Origin: Shewanella marina JCM 15074
Lineage (GTDB): Bacteria > Pseudomonadota > Gammaproteobacteria > Enterobacterales > Shewanellaceae
Assembly (NCBI RefSeq): GCF_000614975.1
Contig: NZ_BALM01000032.1
Location: forward strand, 1 to 43,897
Reading direction: 5' to 3'
DNA: 43,897 nt
This document shows, one piece after another, positions 8,580 to 16,872 of the stretch. Both the position numbers and the translations under genes were made by a program. The first letter of the stretch is position 1. Each line of letters opens with the position of its first letter. The notes under the pieces were generated by a model, which saw nothing but the letters and a program-made list of their open reading frames with translations, was not told the DNA's origin and did not search any database.

Positions 8580-9207
8580 AAAATTAAAACATCACTATAA
8601 AAATCTTCTTATTGCTTTGGCATTAGTGTTCGTGACCGTGCTTTCTGGCTTGGCTTTTATGGCCGCAGATGATTCATTGATGTGTTTAGCGATTATTAAT
8701 TTGTTGTTGATCGTTCATGGCATATTGAATCAGGGTTCTATTTCAGGGCTATTAAAATTCTTTAGTGTGCAATTAGTACTCACATTAGTACTTTATTGGT
8801 TAATCCATGGCGAAGCTAAACTACTCGATGGTGCCTTGGTGGTATTTAGAATTATGCTGGCGGTTATCCCCGGCTGGTGGCTAACTCTAGTATGCGAGCC
8901 GCAACGCATTGGTGAGGTACTCGCTTGGATAATGCCCCATAAATGGGCCTTTGTAGTCAGTGCCTCAATCAGTTTATTACCGTTTATGGGGCGTGAAGTC
9001 AAAGAAATCTATCAAATACAAATTATGCGCGGTGCGCGTATTACGCCGAAACACTTACGCAATCCTAAAAATTGGTCAGAATTAATTTATTGCGTGTTAT
9101 TACCGACCTTAATTCAGCTGCTAAAACTTTCACAGCAAATGGCAACTTCAGCAACCAACCGACATTTCTCTCAACGAACAAAGCCTGTTTACTGGCGAAA
9201 CCCTTAG
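8563..9207 (+). CDS. ECF transporter T component (transmembrane)
   Basis: About 214 aa with five to six membrane helices. It has the coupling-helix Arg-Gly-Ala signature of EcfT proteins (QIMRGARITP near residue 155), which contacts the ATPases. ATG at 8563 is chosen over upstream starts because GGGA lies about nine nt before it. It overlaps the ATPase gene by 17 nt, indicating coupled translation. The C-terminus is basic. Confidence 0.85.
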   Translation: MMTLHKKLKHHYKNLLIALALVFVTVLSGLAFMAADDSLMCLAIINLLLIVHGILNQGSISGLLKFFSVQLVLTLVLYWLIHGEAKLLDGALVVFRIMLAVIPGWWLTLVCEPQRIGEVLAWIMPHKWAFVVSASISLLPFMGREVKEIYQIQIMRGARITPKHLRNPKNWSELIYCVLLPTLIQLLKLSQQMATSATNRHFSQRTKPVYWRNP

Positions 9208-9216
9208 GTTTTAATA

Positions 9217-9759
9217 ATGAAAATATTTGAAAGCTTTAATCTTAAAGATGCCTTGTTTATAGGTTTTTGTGCCACTTTACTGGTTGTGATTAAGGGCTCA
9301 TTACGTTTAAAACTGGGGATTTCTGGCCACTCCATGTTTTTAATGACCTTCTTTTATATTATTTGTTTTGGTGTCGTCGGTCGTGTTGGGGCGATTACCG
9401 CTTGCGGCATGATTGCGGGTGTAATGGCAATGATCTTAGGTATTGGTAAAGGTGGCCCGTTGATATTACTAAAATTCCTTATGCCAGCGGTTGCGATGGA
9501 TATTGGCGTACTTCTTTTTGCGGCATTGACACCACTACACTGGCGTTTTGTCGCTATTGCACTTTGCGGGTGTATCGCGTGGGCTGTTAAAGGTTTGATT
9601 GGTGATCTATTGCTAGGCATGAGCTTAGAGGTGGGGTTAACTAAATTTTTAATGAGTTTACTGACAGGTGGCATATTTACGGTGATGGGGGCATGGCTTG
9701 TTGTGCCCGTTATTCATCGCTTAAAAGCCCATGACCTGATCTCTGTAAAAATTAAATAA
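9217..9759 (+). CDS. ECF transporter S component (substrate-binding membrane subunit)
   Basis: 180 aa, almost entirely hydrophobic, about six helices with small-residue-rich loops, 9 nt after the T component. Position and topology fit an ECF S subunit, which binds the vitamin or precursor. I do not recognise it as a BioY, ThiT, RibU, YkoE or QueT type, so the ligand is unknown. Conserved-looking polar points are KGSLRLKLGISGHS near residues 27-40 and GKGGP near residue 77. Confidence 0.75.
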   Translation: MKIFESFNLKDALFIGFCATLLVVIKGSLRLKLGISGHSMFLMTFFYIICFGVVGRVGAITACGMIAGVMAMILGIGKGGPLILLKFLMPAVAMDIGVLLFAALTPLHWRFVAIALCGCIAWAVKGLIGDLLLGMSLEVGLTKFLMSLLTGGIFTVMGAWLVVPVIHRLKAHDLISVKIK

Positions 9760-9783
9760 TAACAAGTATATCAAAGAGGCTAT

Positions 9784-10542
9784 ATGACACAGTGGTTAAT
9801 ATGTATTGATGATACGGATGACATTGGTACTAAGGGGACTGGTGAGATCGCGCAAGAAATCGGACAGCTTTTGATGGATTATTGTCAGCAACATGGCATT
9901 GTTTCAAGTGTGTCTGCCGTTACTCGTCATCAGCTTTTTGTGCATCCTGACATTCCTTATACTTCACACAATAGTGCAATGTGTTTTGAGCTGGTGGCTG
10001 ATATTGAGCAAGCAATTATTTATGAGTTGGCTGTAGCGCATCTTATTACTGAGTCAGCAGCTAAGGCTGATCCTGGTATTGCGATTTTAAACTTATCGAC
10101 TCCATTTGATCAGCAAGCATTAATCGACTTTGGGTTGAGCGCAAAACAACAAGTGAAAACCAAGCAACAAGCCTATGAGTTAGCTCAATCTCAACAGCTA
10201 AGCTTGACCGAGCATGGTGGTACTGGGCAAGGTGTGATTGGTGCGATTGCTGGGATAGGTTTGCGTTTGTTCGGCAACGATGGTCGTGTTAAAGGCCAGG
10301 TTCACTTTGCTGGATTAGATAAAAAATCAGATAAACAATTAACCGTCGCCGATATTATTGCTAAATCTATGGTTGATAAAGTGATGGATTTGGAAGGAGC
10401 AATATTAACTGATGATCAGGTAATTGATTTAAGCGGCAAGGTTAAAGCTGTTTATCATCAGCATCAATATACCTTGTTAGTTTATCGTGATGAGCAAAAA
10501 ACTTGGTGCAATGCATTAAAGCAACATCTAAAACAGTATTAG
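9784..10542 (+). CDS. TiaS-like domain protein (bacterial stand-alone)
   Basis: 252 aa, starting MTQWLICIDDTDDIGTKGTG. This acidic IDDTD motif is the hallmark of the kinase-like domain of archaeal TiaS (tRNA-Ile2 agmatinylcytidine synthetase). A Gly-rich segment, EHGGTGQGVIGAIAGIGLRLFGNDGR, follows near residues 140-170. The OB-fold and zinc-ribbon tRNA-binding parts of TiaS are absent, so tRNA modification is unlikely. A small-molecule or protein substrate linked to the transported compound is more plausible (inference). RBS AGAGG precedes the ATG. It lies in the ECF operon. Confidence 0.75.
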   Translation: MTQWLICIDDTDDIGTKGTGEIAQEIGQLLMDYCQQHGIVSSVSAVTRHQLFVHPDIPYTSHNSAMCFELVADIEQAIIYELAVAHLITESAAKADPGIAILNLSTPFDQQALIDFGLSAKQQVKTKQQAYELAQSQQLSLTEHGGTGQGVIGAIAGIGLRLFGNDGRVKGQVHFAGLDKKSDKQLTVADIIAKSMVDKVMDLEGAILTDDQVIDLSGKVKAVYHQHQYTLLVYRDEQKTWCNALKQHLKQY

Positions 10543-10556
10543 TAGAGAGTAATGTT

Positions 10557-10763
10557 ATGACTTGGTTTACCTTAATTGACGACAAAAAATTATTTAATTT
10601 TGGTATAGATGATTATCCCCAAGCGCGTGATGCTGCACAATCTTGCCTATATTTCATTGAAGATGATGAAGATGAGCAAATTGATAATGTAGTACGCTCT
10701 TGTTATAACTGCGCTTATCGCCGTTGGCTCATCAATAGCTTTGAATGTAAGCATCAAGCTTAA
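10557..10763 (+). CDS. Small Cys-rich protein, 68 aa
   Basis: ATG at 10557 follows GAGAG; it is the last gene of the ECF operon. The product is acidic in the middle (EDDEDEQ) and ends with SCYNCAYRRWLINSFECKH, a CxxC plus a further Cys and His. That could bind zinc or an iron-sulfur cluster. No named family is recognised. A strong terminator follows. Confidence 0.65.
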   Translation: MTWFTLIDDKKLFNFGIDDYPQARDAAQSCLYFIEDDEDEQIDNVVRSCYNCAYRRWLINSFECKHQA

Positions 10764-10776
10764 TCTTATCTTGCCA

Positions 10777-10813
10777 AAAAGCCGATATTTATCATAAATA
10801 TCGGCTTTTTTGT
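10777..10813 (+). terminator. Terminator of the ECF operon
   Basis: A long A/T-flanked stem (AAGCCGATATTTAT/ATAAATATCGGCTT) followed by a T run. It ends the 7209-10763 transcript. Confidence 0.85.
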
Positions 10814-10951
10814 TTTATAAATAGCCAATTTAAGGCTTTTAGTTAATATCTTACGAGTCACTGTGTTTTTATACAGTGCTATGTGTTTTGCCCATAAATA
10901 AGTATAAATCGATTGATTTTAAAACAGTTTGCCGTAGGTTTAGGGAGATTG

Positions 10952-10985
10952 ATTCATCTCTTTGTTGCTGAAAAGGGAGATGAAT
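10952..10985. promoter_or_regulatory. 9-bp inverted repeat upstream of the NnrU-like gene
   Basis: ATTCATCTC at 10952-10960 pairs with GAGATGAAT at 10977-10985, leaving a 16-nt loop and no T run. It lies about 60 nt upstream of the NnrU-like start, so it could be an operator or a leader hairpin. It does not fit FNR or NsrR consensus sites as I know them. Confidence 0.35.
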
Positions 10986-11042
10986 GACGGTTTACCACAA
11001 AATCAATACTAAAAACTCATTCGTATAATAAGGATAAGCGAT

Positions 11043-11603
11043 ATGGCAATGTTAATCGCAGGCATACTACTCTGGTCTTTGGTACATTTTATTCCTTCTG
11101 TGACACCTCATCTGAAGACTCGTTGGCTCGATTTATGTGGTAGTAAAGGTTATTGGGCAACATTTTCTATCATCGTACTATTATCACTCGTGATGATTGT
11201 GTTTGGTTGGCGCCATACCATGCCCAGCAGCGTTTATATGCCTCTCCCTGCATTAAAACATTTAGCCATGCTCCTAATGGTCATTGCCATTATGTTATTT
11301 GGCGCGGCTAAACATCAGACTCGCATTAAGCGTTTTGTAAGGCATCCACAATTAGCGAGTGTAGTTGTGTGGGGAATTGCCCATTTAATGCTGAACGGCG
11401 ATATTCGGTCAGTGATTCTATTTAGCAGTATGACGATTTGGGCATTGCTTGAAATCTATTTTATAAACCGTCGCGAGGGGGAATGGATTAAACCGCAAGC
11501 ACCATCTTGGTTGCAAGAACTAAAAGGATTAGCCATTAGTGCCGTTATCTTGATTGTGGTGGTGTTATTACATACCTACATTGCTGGTGTTGCCATTCAT
11601 TAG
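11043..11603 (+). CDS. NnrU family membrane protein
   Basis: 186 aa with about five to six membrane helices. The N-terminal WSLVHFIPS, the central RHPQLASVVVWGIAHLMLNGD and the C-terminal hydrophobic helix match the NnrU family. NnrU was first linked to nitrite/NO reduction in denitrifiers, but many members sit elsewhere and the biochemical role is unsettled. RBS AAGGATAAG precedes the ATG. No denitrification genes are nearby, so it should be read as family membership only. Confidence 0.85.
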   Translation: MAMLIAGILLWSLVHFIPSVTPHLKTRWLDLCGSKGYWATFSIIVLLSLVMIVFGWRHTMPSSVYMPLPALKHLAMLLMVIAIMLFGAAKHQTRIKRFVRHPQLASVVVWGIAHLMLNGDIRSVILFSSMTIWALLEIYFINRREGEWIKPQAPSWLQELKGLAISAVILIVVVLLHTYIAGVAIH

Positions 11604-11636
11604 ATAACTAACTTAAGTGAATCATTTAGGTAAATC

Positions 11637-12506
11637 ATGTCGACGAATATTAAACAGATTGATTTTAATTCTGATGAAGCATTTGAAATTGATATTATTG
11701 ATCTCGCTGAATTACAGCAACGGACGGCGGGTTTATCGCATGATCCCACTCAGCCGCATCGGGTCAGCTTTAATTTATTAATTTATATTGAGCAGGGACA
11801 AGGTCATCACTTTATTGATTTTGAATATTATCCATTTAACGCGGGTAGTTTTATCTTTGTTCATAAAGATCAAGTGCATGCTTTTGACTTTAAACAAACA
11901 ATAACGGGTAAAGCTATTTTGTTTACGGCCGCTTTTATTGATGCCATTCAAGCCAATATCAATCTAACGGGCTTTTTATATGACTACTTAACCCAGCGAT
12001 ATCAACCTGTAGTGATCCCTAATGCCATGTTGTTATCATCAACAACTCAATTACTGACAGAGATGCTTGTTGAATCCGTAAGAGAAGACAGGTCCAGCGT
12101 GGTATTGATGTTATTGTTTTCATCGCTCTATTTGATGCTTGAGCGGGAACGGCCACAACAAGTCTCGGCGCTAACGGCGACACAGTCGACTATATTAACT
12201 CGATTCATCATGCTGCTCACTGAAAATCCCAAATCGATAACTGATGCCACAGATTATGCTTTGCAACTACATACAACCTATAAAACGCTAAATCAAATCT
12301 GTAAACGTGCATCATCGATGACGGCAAAACAATTTATTGATGCTTATAGAATGGTTGAGATTAAACGCTCGCTTATTCTTGAAAGCAAACAGGTTCAGCA
12401 GGTTGCCTATGATTTTGGTTTTGATGATACCAGTAATTTTGTTAAGTATTTTAAGACTCAGGCACAAATGACACCGTTACAATTTATAAAAAAGAATAGA
12501 GGTTAG
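11637..12506 (+). CDS. AraC-family transcriptional regulator
   Basis: 289 aa. The N-terminal cupin-like sensor domain (VSFNLLIYIEQGQGHHFIDFE) is followed by a helical linker and a C-terminal double HTH. The second HTH (VQQVAYDFGFDDTSNFVKYFKTQAQM) and TPLQFIKK match the AraC consensus; this first-HTH/second-HTH order is standard. It lies 89 nt before an exported NTF2-like protein in the same direction, which is its likeliest target (inference). The ligand is unknown. Confidence 0.9.
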   Translation: MSTNIKQIDFNSDEAFEIDIIDLAELQQRTAGLSHDPTQPHRVSFNLLIYIEQGQGHHFIDFEYYPFNAGSFIFVHKDQVHAFDFKQTITGKAILFTAAFIDAIQANINLTGFLYDYLTQRYQPVVIPNAMLLSSTTQLLTEMLVESVREDRSSVVLMLLFSSLYLMLERERPQQVSALTATQSTILTRFIMLLTENPKSITDATDYALQLHTTYKTLNQICKRASSMTAKQFIDAYRMVEIKRSLILESKQVQQVAYDFGFDDTSNFVKYFKTQAQMTPLQFIKKNRG

Positions 12507-12595
12507 ATATTTACCATTTTTAGGGCGGAAATGACCTATAAGCAAAGCCAAGTTACAGTTAACTTGTTATAACAATCCCTATTAAGGTTATAACA

Positions 12596-13468
12596 ATGAT
12601 GAAAATATCCTCACTCCGTTTTTCTGTGCTAGCTAGCCTAATACTTTCAAGCAGTGTTGTTTCTACGGCCACCTTGGCAAATGATGCTGTTCAACCTGTC
12701 TCTAATCAAGCGAAAGCGATAGCATTACTCAATAGTATTGAAACTGGCGATCAAACTGCAGTTGCCTATGTGAACCCTACTCAATATACACAACATAATT
12801 TAGCCGTTGCAGATGGTTTAGCTGGTTTTGGTGAGGTTTTACAAGCTCTCCCTAAAGGCAGCGCTAAAGTTGATGTAAAACGCAGCTTTACTGACGGTGA
12901 TTATGTCGTAACTCATACTGCTTATAACTTTTTTGGCCCTAAGGTTGGCTTTGATCTATTTCGTTTTGAAAATGGCTTAATAGTCGAGCATTGGGATAAT
13001 TTAACCGTAACGGCGAGTACTCCTAATCCAAGCGGGCATACTCAGTTAGATGGGGTGACCCAAATAACGGATCTTGACCAGACAAAGGCGAATAAACAGC
13101 TTGTTAAAGATTTTGTCGTAACGATATTAGTCAATGGTCAAATGGATAAGATAGGGCAATTTATTGATGCTGATAATTATATTCAACATAACCCTAATAT
13201 TGCCGATGGCCTAGCTGGTCTAAGTGAGGCTTTTGCTGCCATGGCTAAGCAAGGGATTAAAATGGTCTATGATAAAAATCATAAGATAGTTGGGCAGGGT
13301 AATTTCGTACTCAGTATTAGCGAGGGGTCATTAGCGGGTCAACCTACTTCATTTTATGACTTATTCAGAGTGGCTGACGGTAAAATTGTTGAACATTGGG
13401 ACACCATTGAGACGATTCCAGCAAAATCAGAGTGGAAAAACCAAAATGGTAAGTTCGGTGGTTTATAA
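12596..13468 (+). CDS. Exported protein with two NTF2/SnoaL-like domains
   Basis: 290 aa with a signal peptide (to about ATLA). Two tandem copies of a SnoaL-like domain follow. Each has a YxQHN core (YTQHNLAVADGLAGF and YIQHNPNIADGLAGL) and ends with a DLFR...IVEHWD strand pair. SnoaL-like proteins form cone-shaped pockets that bind or isomerise small hydrophobic molecules; in many the Gln-His pair is catalytic. The internal duplication is clear from these repeated motifs. It follows the AraC regulator and ends at a terminator. Confidence 0.85.
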   Translation: MMKISSLRFSVLASLILSSSVVSTATLANDAVQPVSNQAKAIALLNSIETGDQTAVAYVNPTQYTQHNLAVADGLAGFGEVLQALPKGSAKVDVKRSFTDGDYVVTHTAYNFFGPKVGFDLFRFENGLIVEHWDNLTVTASTPNPSGHTQLDGVTQITDLDQTKANKQLVKDFVVTILVNGQMDKIGQFIDADNYIQHNPNIADGLAGLSEAFAAMAKQGIKMVYDKNHKIVGQGNFVLSISEGSLAGQPTSFYDLFRVADGKIVEHWDTIETIPAKSEWKNQNGKFGGL

Positions 13469-13501
13469 CTTATCGACATAGCAGCTAATGGCCATTCACT
13501 G

Positions 13502-13540
13502 GACCGTAAATGAGATCATGCTCGTTTACGGTCTTTTTAT
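13502..13540 (+). terminator. Terminator after the NTF2-like gene
   Basis: A GACCGTAAA/TTTACGGTC stem with an inner loop that is itself partly paired, followed by five T. The rest of 13541-13725 shows no gene; it presumably carries the promoter of the methyltransferase-like gene. Confidence 0.8.
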
Positions 13541-13725
13541 TTAGAATTCGCCACCATTATCAATAGTTCTAAGCTCATCAGACACTTATTTAAGTGTATA
13601 TTGCTTGATGATTGGTATACTAACGATTATTGGTTTAAGCGCTTGACCTCGAGCTTACTCCATACTTTATTATTTTAAGACTGGGTATTGTTGTCTTTAT
13701 TTGTTTAATAGAAGGAAAACCATAG

Positions 13726-14190
13726 ATGGGCGCTAAACTTGAGTTACGTATCCCGCCACCAATCGTGACGTTATTGGTCATGCTGCTGATGTATCTTATT
13801 TCACGCTATACGATGCGTTACTATTTACCCTATGGTTTAGATATTATTTTAGCGATTATTATTGCTGGTGGCGCGATTGCATTAGCAATGAATGCGGTTA
13901 TTGCGTTTAAGAAAGAACAAACGACGGTTAATCCTCTGCAACCAGAATCTACCAGTACCTTAGTGACTCGTGGTATTTTCCGTTATAGCCGCAATCCAAT
14001 GTATCTATCATTAGCATTTTTATTGATTGCTTGGATGTTATGGCTTTCAGCTCCTTTAAGCATTGTGGGGGTGGTTATCTTCGTTTGTTATATGACGCAG
14101 TTTCAAATTAAGCCGGAAGAACGAGCGCTGTTTGAACTTTTTGGCCAGCAGTTTAGTGATTATTGTCAGCATACACGCCGTTGGATTTAA
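13726..14190 (+). CDS. Isoprenylcysteine methyltransferase (ICMT/PEMT)-like membrane protein
   Basis: 154 aa with about four helices. The family's SAM-binding C-terminal core is visible: GIFRYSRNPMYLS near residues 83-95, then ...IKPEERALFELFGQQFSDYCQHTRRWI at the end. Bacterial members are of unknown substrate, probably lipid- or amine-directed O/N-methyltransferases in the inner membrane. AGAAGGA precedes the ATG. A terminator follows. Confidence 0.88.
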   Translation: MGAKLELRIPPPIVTLLVMLLMYLISRYTMRYYLPYGLDIILAIIIAGGAIALAMNAVIAFKKEQTTVNPLQPESTSTLVTRGIFRYSRNPMYLSLAFLLIAWMLWLSAPLSIVGVVIFVCYMTQFQIKPEERALFELFGQQFSDYCQHTRRWI

Positions 14191-14224
14191 ACTTGTAGCT
14201 TCTTAGTGTCCAATTGCTGCGATT

Positions 14225-14255
14225 AAACCAAGTTGTAAAGACTTGGTTTTTTTAT
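14225..14255 (+). terminator. Terminator after the ICMT-like gene
   Basis: AACCAAGT and ACTTGGTT form a stem that runs into seven T. Confidence 0.85.
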
Positions 14256-14453
14256 GTCTATTTAAAAAAATTCATAGCGACTAACCCCTAAATTTAGGGT
14301 GATATTTTGTAATCATGTTTATTTTCTACTTATCTCAATCAAATATTTTCACTTCAATATATAGCATCTTGTTATTTGATAGTCATAAGCCGTCTTTGTC
14401 GTATGTTAACTCTGCTCGATAATAGTCGTAATGCGATTGAGAGTGAGGGTATT

Positions 14454-14684
14454 ATGCGAAAAGTGATGATTATGCTGCTGGTGGTATTCATGATAGTGGT
14501 TTCAATGCTACTGACTGGGCTATGGCGTGCCTCACTTGAACTTGGATTGTTTATCCTGTTATTGGCTCTCTTCTGGCGTTTGGATGCTCAGGCGAATACA
14601 CAGACGAGTAATCAACAGGGGAGTAAACAAAAAAAAGCACCAACTAACGTCAGTGCTAAGCAAAATCAAACCGATTGGCTTTAA
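14454..14684 (+). CDS. Small two-helix membrane protein, 76 aa
   Basis: ATG at 14454 is preferred to the open frame's earlier start (14376) because GAGGG lies five to nine nt upstream and the product then begins with a clean membrane segment (MRKVMIMLLVVFMIVVSMLLTGLW). A second hydrophobic run follows (LELGLFILLLALFW), then a polar Gln/Lys-rich tail. No family is recognised. Confidence 0.55.
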   Translation: MRKVMIMLLVVFMIVVSMLLTGLWRASLELGLFILLLALFWRLDAQANTQTSNQQGSKQKKAPTNVSAKQNQTDWL

Positions 14685-14742
14685 TGGAGAATATAGAATA
14701 ACGATGCTGTCGCGATAAATACCCAAAGTATAATGGCAAGTA

Positions 14743-15611
14743 TCATAGGTTTAGGGCCGGTTGCTTCATTTTGGCAATGGTAATGCCGCCGCCAATAAAG
14801 AATAAGCAAAGTACTAAGGTGCGTTTCGCAAATTCAAATATACCATGATAGATAGGCTCACCTTGTGGTACAAAATGTGCAAATACAATGGCTAAACAAT
14901 AGAACACAATAAAAAATGGGATTGTTATTTTCTTCTTATTGCCGCCAAAGGCAATCGCACTGATTAATGCAACCGGTACAATCCATAAGGCTCTAGCGAG
15001 TTTGATTGTGGTTGCGGTAACTAAGGCCTCGCTACCATATGCCGAAGATGCGCCTACCACTGAAGAGGTATCATGAATGGCTATTGCGCACCATACACCA
15101 AAGTCATGCTGGCTCATGTTGAGTAAGTGACCTAAGGTTGGGAATAAAAATAACGCAATTGAGTTTAAAACAAAGATACTTGCAAGTGCGATAGCGATTT
15201 GATCGTTCTTGGCATTGATTGCTGGGGCGACTGCTGCAATGGCACTGCCACCACAAATGGATGTACCCGCTGAGATAAGATGACCAGTCTTAGTATCAAG
15301 CTTTAATGCTCTGGTGATGATATAGCCTAAGATGAGAGTACTAAAGATAGAACCGACAATTAATGGTAAGCCCTGTTTGGTGGCATTGATTGCCACGTCT
15401 AAATGAATACCAAATCCTAATCCTATAATTGAATAGGCTAAGAGTTTTTTAGTGATGTCGCCCAAATTAATTTGACTCGGGATTAACCCTAAGTTGGCTA
15501 AAATAAAGCTAGAATTAGGGCGATAGGCGAAGATATGTAGGGCGTTAAACAAAGTAAACCAAGGCCGATAAAGATAGCCATCTTGGCCGAATTTGAAATG
15601 TTGAGGTTCAT
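14743..15611 (-). pseudogene. YeiH-family putative sulfate exporter (UPF0324), single frameshift
   Basis: Most of the protein reads in one frame: LLAYSIIGLGFGIHLD, the conserved GTSICGGSAIAA, and IHDTSSVVGASSAYG, all YeiH hallmarks. The ORF's own N-terminus (open to 15669) is a non-membrane sequence unlike the family. In the next frame, ATG at 15611 gives MNLNISNSAKMAIFIGLGLL...SSPIALILALF, a proper first helix that should join LANLGLIPSQ. Adding one T to the run at 15500-15503 (gene strand TTTT) joins them into an approximately 289-aa protein. It is either a real pseudogene or a sequencing error. The family is about ten helices in the inner membrane. Confidence 0.85.
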
Positions 15612-15893
15612 AAGCGATACGAATAGACAAATAGACGAAAATTATAGGCGGCTTAGGCACTAAAAACATCTTAAAATTGACATTTTTACCCGAGTTATCA
15701 AGATTATTTCATTTAAATCTGCCTTTGTTAGACAGCTTATCTTTAATCTTGATGTATATTTTTTATTAGCAATAAGTGTTGTGCTTGTAATGATCTTCGA
15801 TAAATTTCATTTTTTCGGCGTTAAAATACAATTTTGGGATCCGTTACTGTCATTTTTTAGGTAGAATACGCCGCAAATTAAAGGAGAGTTTTT

Positions 15894-16814
15894 ATGCCTG
15901 TATATGTTGTGGGTCACAAGATCCCAGATTCTGATTCTATCTGCGGTGCTATTGCCGTTGCTCATTTAAAAAACCAAATTGGTGAAGCTGCTGTTGCAAC
16001 TCGCTTAGGTGATATTTCTCCAGAAACGGCTTTCATTTTAGAGCGTTTTGGCGTTGAAGCACCAGAACTGAAGCTTAGCTATGCTGGTGAAGAAGTTTAT
16101 ATTGTTGATCACTCTGAATTAACTCAAGCTCCAGATGATATTGAACAAGCAACGATTGTTGGTATTGTTGATCATCACAAGCTAGGTGACTTAACAACGG
16201 CTACGCCATTAGAAGCGTGGATCCGTCCAGTAGGTTGTTCAAATACTATCATTAAGATGATGTATGATTTCTACAATGTAGAAATTCCACCTGCAATTGC
16301 TGGCATCATGCTATGTGCGATTTTAAGTGATACGGTTATTTTCAAATCACCAACTTGCACCACTGCAGATCGTCGTTGTGTTGAAGCACTGGCTAAGATC
16401 GCTAATGTTGATGATGTTAAAGCACTTGGCATGGAAATGTTCCATGTTAAATCTGCGGTAGCGAATACTTCAGCACGTGAACTTGTTATGCGTGACTTTA
16501 AAGATTTCAACATGTCAGGTAACAAGATTGGCGTAGGTCAGCTTGAAGTTGTTGATATTGCTGTATTCGATCAAATTAAAGCAGATTTAGAAGCAGATCT
16601 TGCTGCGCTAAAGACTGAAGGCGATCGTCATACTGTTATGCTATTACTGACTGATATCATGCAAGAAGCGTCAGAGTTGCTTGTACTATCTGATGACGAT
16701 GAGCTGGTGGAACGTGCATTTGGTGTTACACCTACTGAAGGTCGTGCATGGTTAGATGGCGTATTAAGCCGTAAGAAACAAATTATTCCTCATTTAGAAA
16801 AAGCATTGTCTTAA
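15894..16814 (+). CDS. ppaC: Manganese-dependent inorganic pyrophosphatase (family II)
   Basis: 306 aa of the DHH superfamily. The N-terminal metal site GHKIPDSDS is at residues 7-15, followed by VDHSE, the DHH motif VDHHK, SDTVIFKSPT, and the C-terminal DHHA2 domain with the SRKKQ motif that binds pyrophosphate. It hydrolyses PPi in the cytoplasm, driving biosynthetic reactions. AAGGAGAG precedes the ATG, consistent with high expression. It is monocistronic, closed by a terminator. Confidence 0.96.
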   Translation: MPVYVVGHKIPDSDSICGAIAVAHLKNQIGEAAVATRLGDISPETAFILERFGVEAPELKLSYAGEEVYIVDHSELTQAPDDIEQATIVGIVDHHKLGDLTTATPLEAWIRPVGCSNTIIKMMYDFYNVEIPPAIAGIMLCAILSDTVIFKSPTCTTADRRCVEALAKIANVDDVKALGMEMFHVKSAVANTSARELVMRDFKDFNMSGNKIGVGQLEVVDIAVFDQIKADLEADLAALKTEGDRHTVMLLLTDIMQEASELLVLSDDDELVERAFGVTPTEGRAWLDGVLSRKKQIIPHLEKALS

Positions 16815-16829
16815 TCTATAGAGTTAATA

Positions 16830-16859
16830 AAAACGCCACTTAATGTGGCGTTTTTTATG
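16830..16859. terminator. Terminator between ppaC and the HlyD-like gene
   Basis: AACGCCACTTAATGTGGCGTT hairpin with A run on one side and T run on the other, so it can stop the two convergent transcripts. Confidence 0.88.
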
Positions 16860-16872
16860 TCGATGAATAAGT

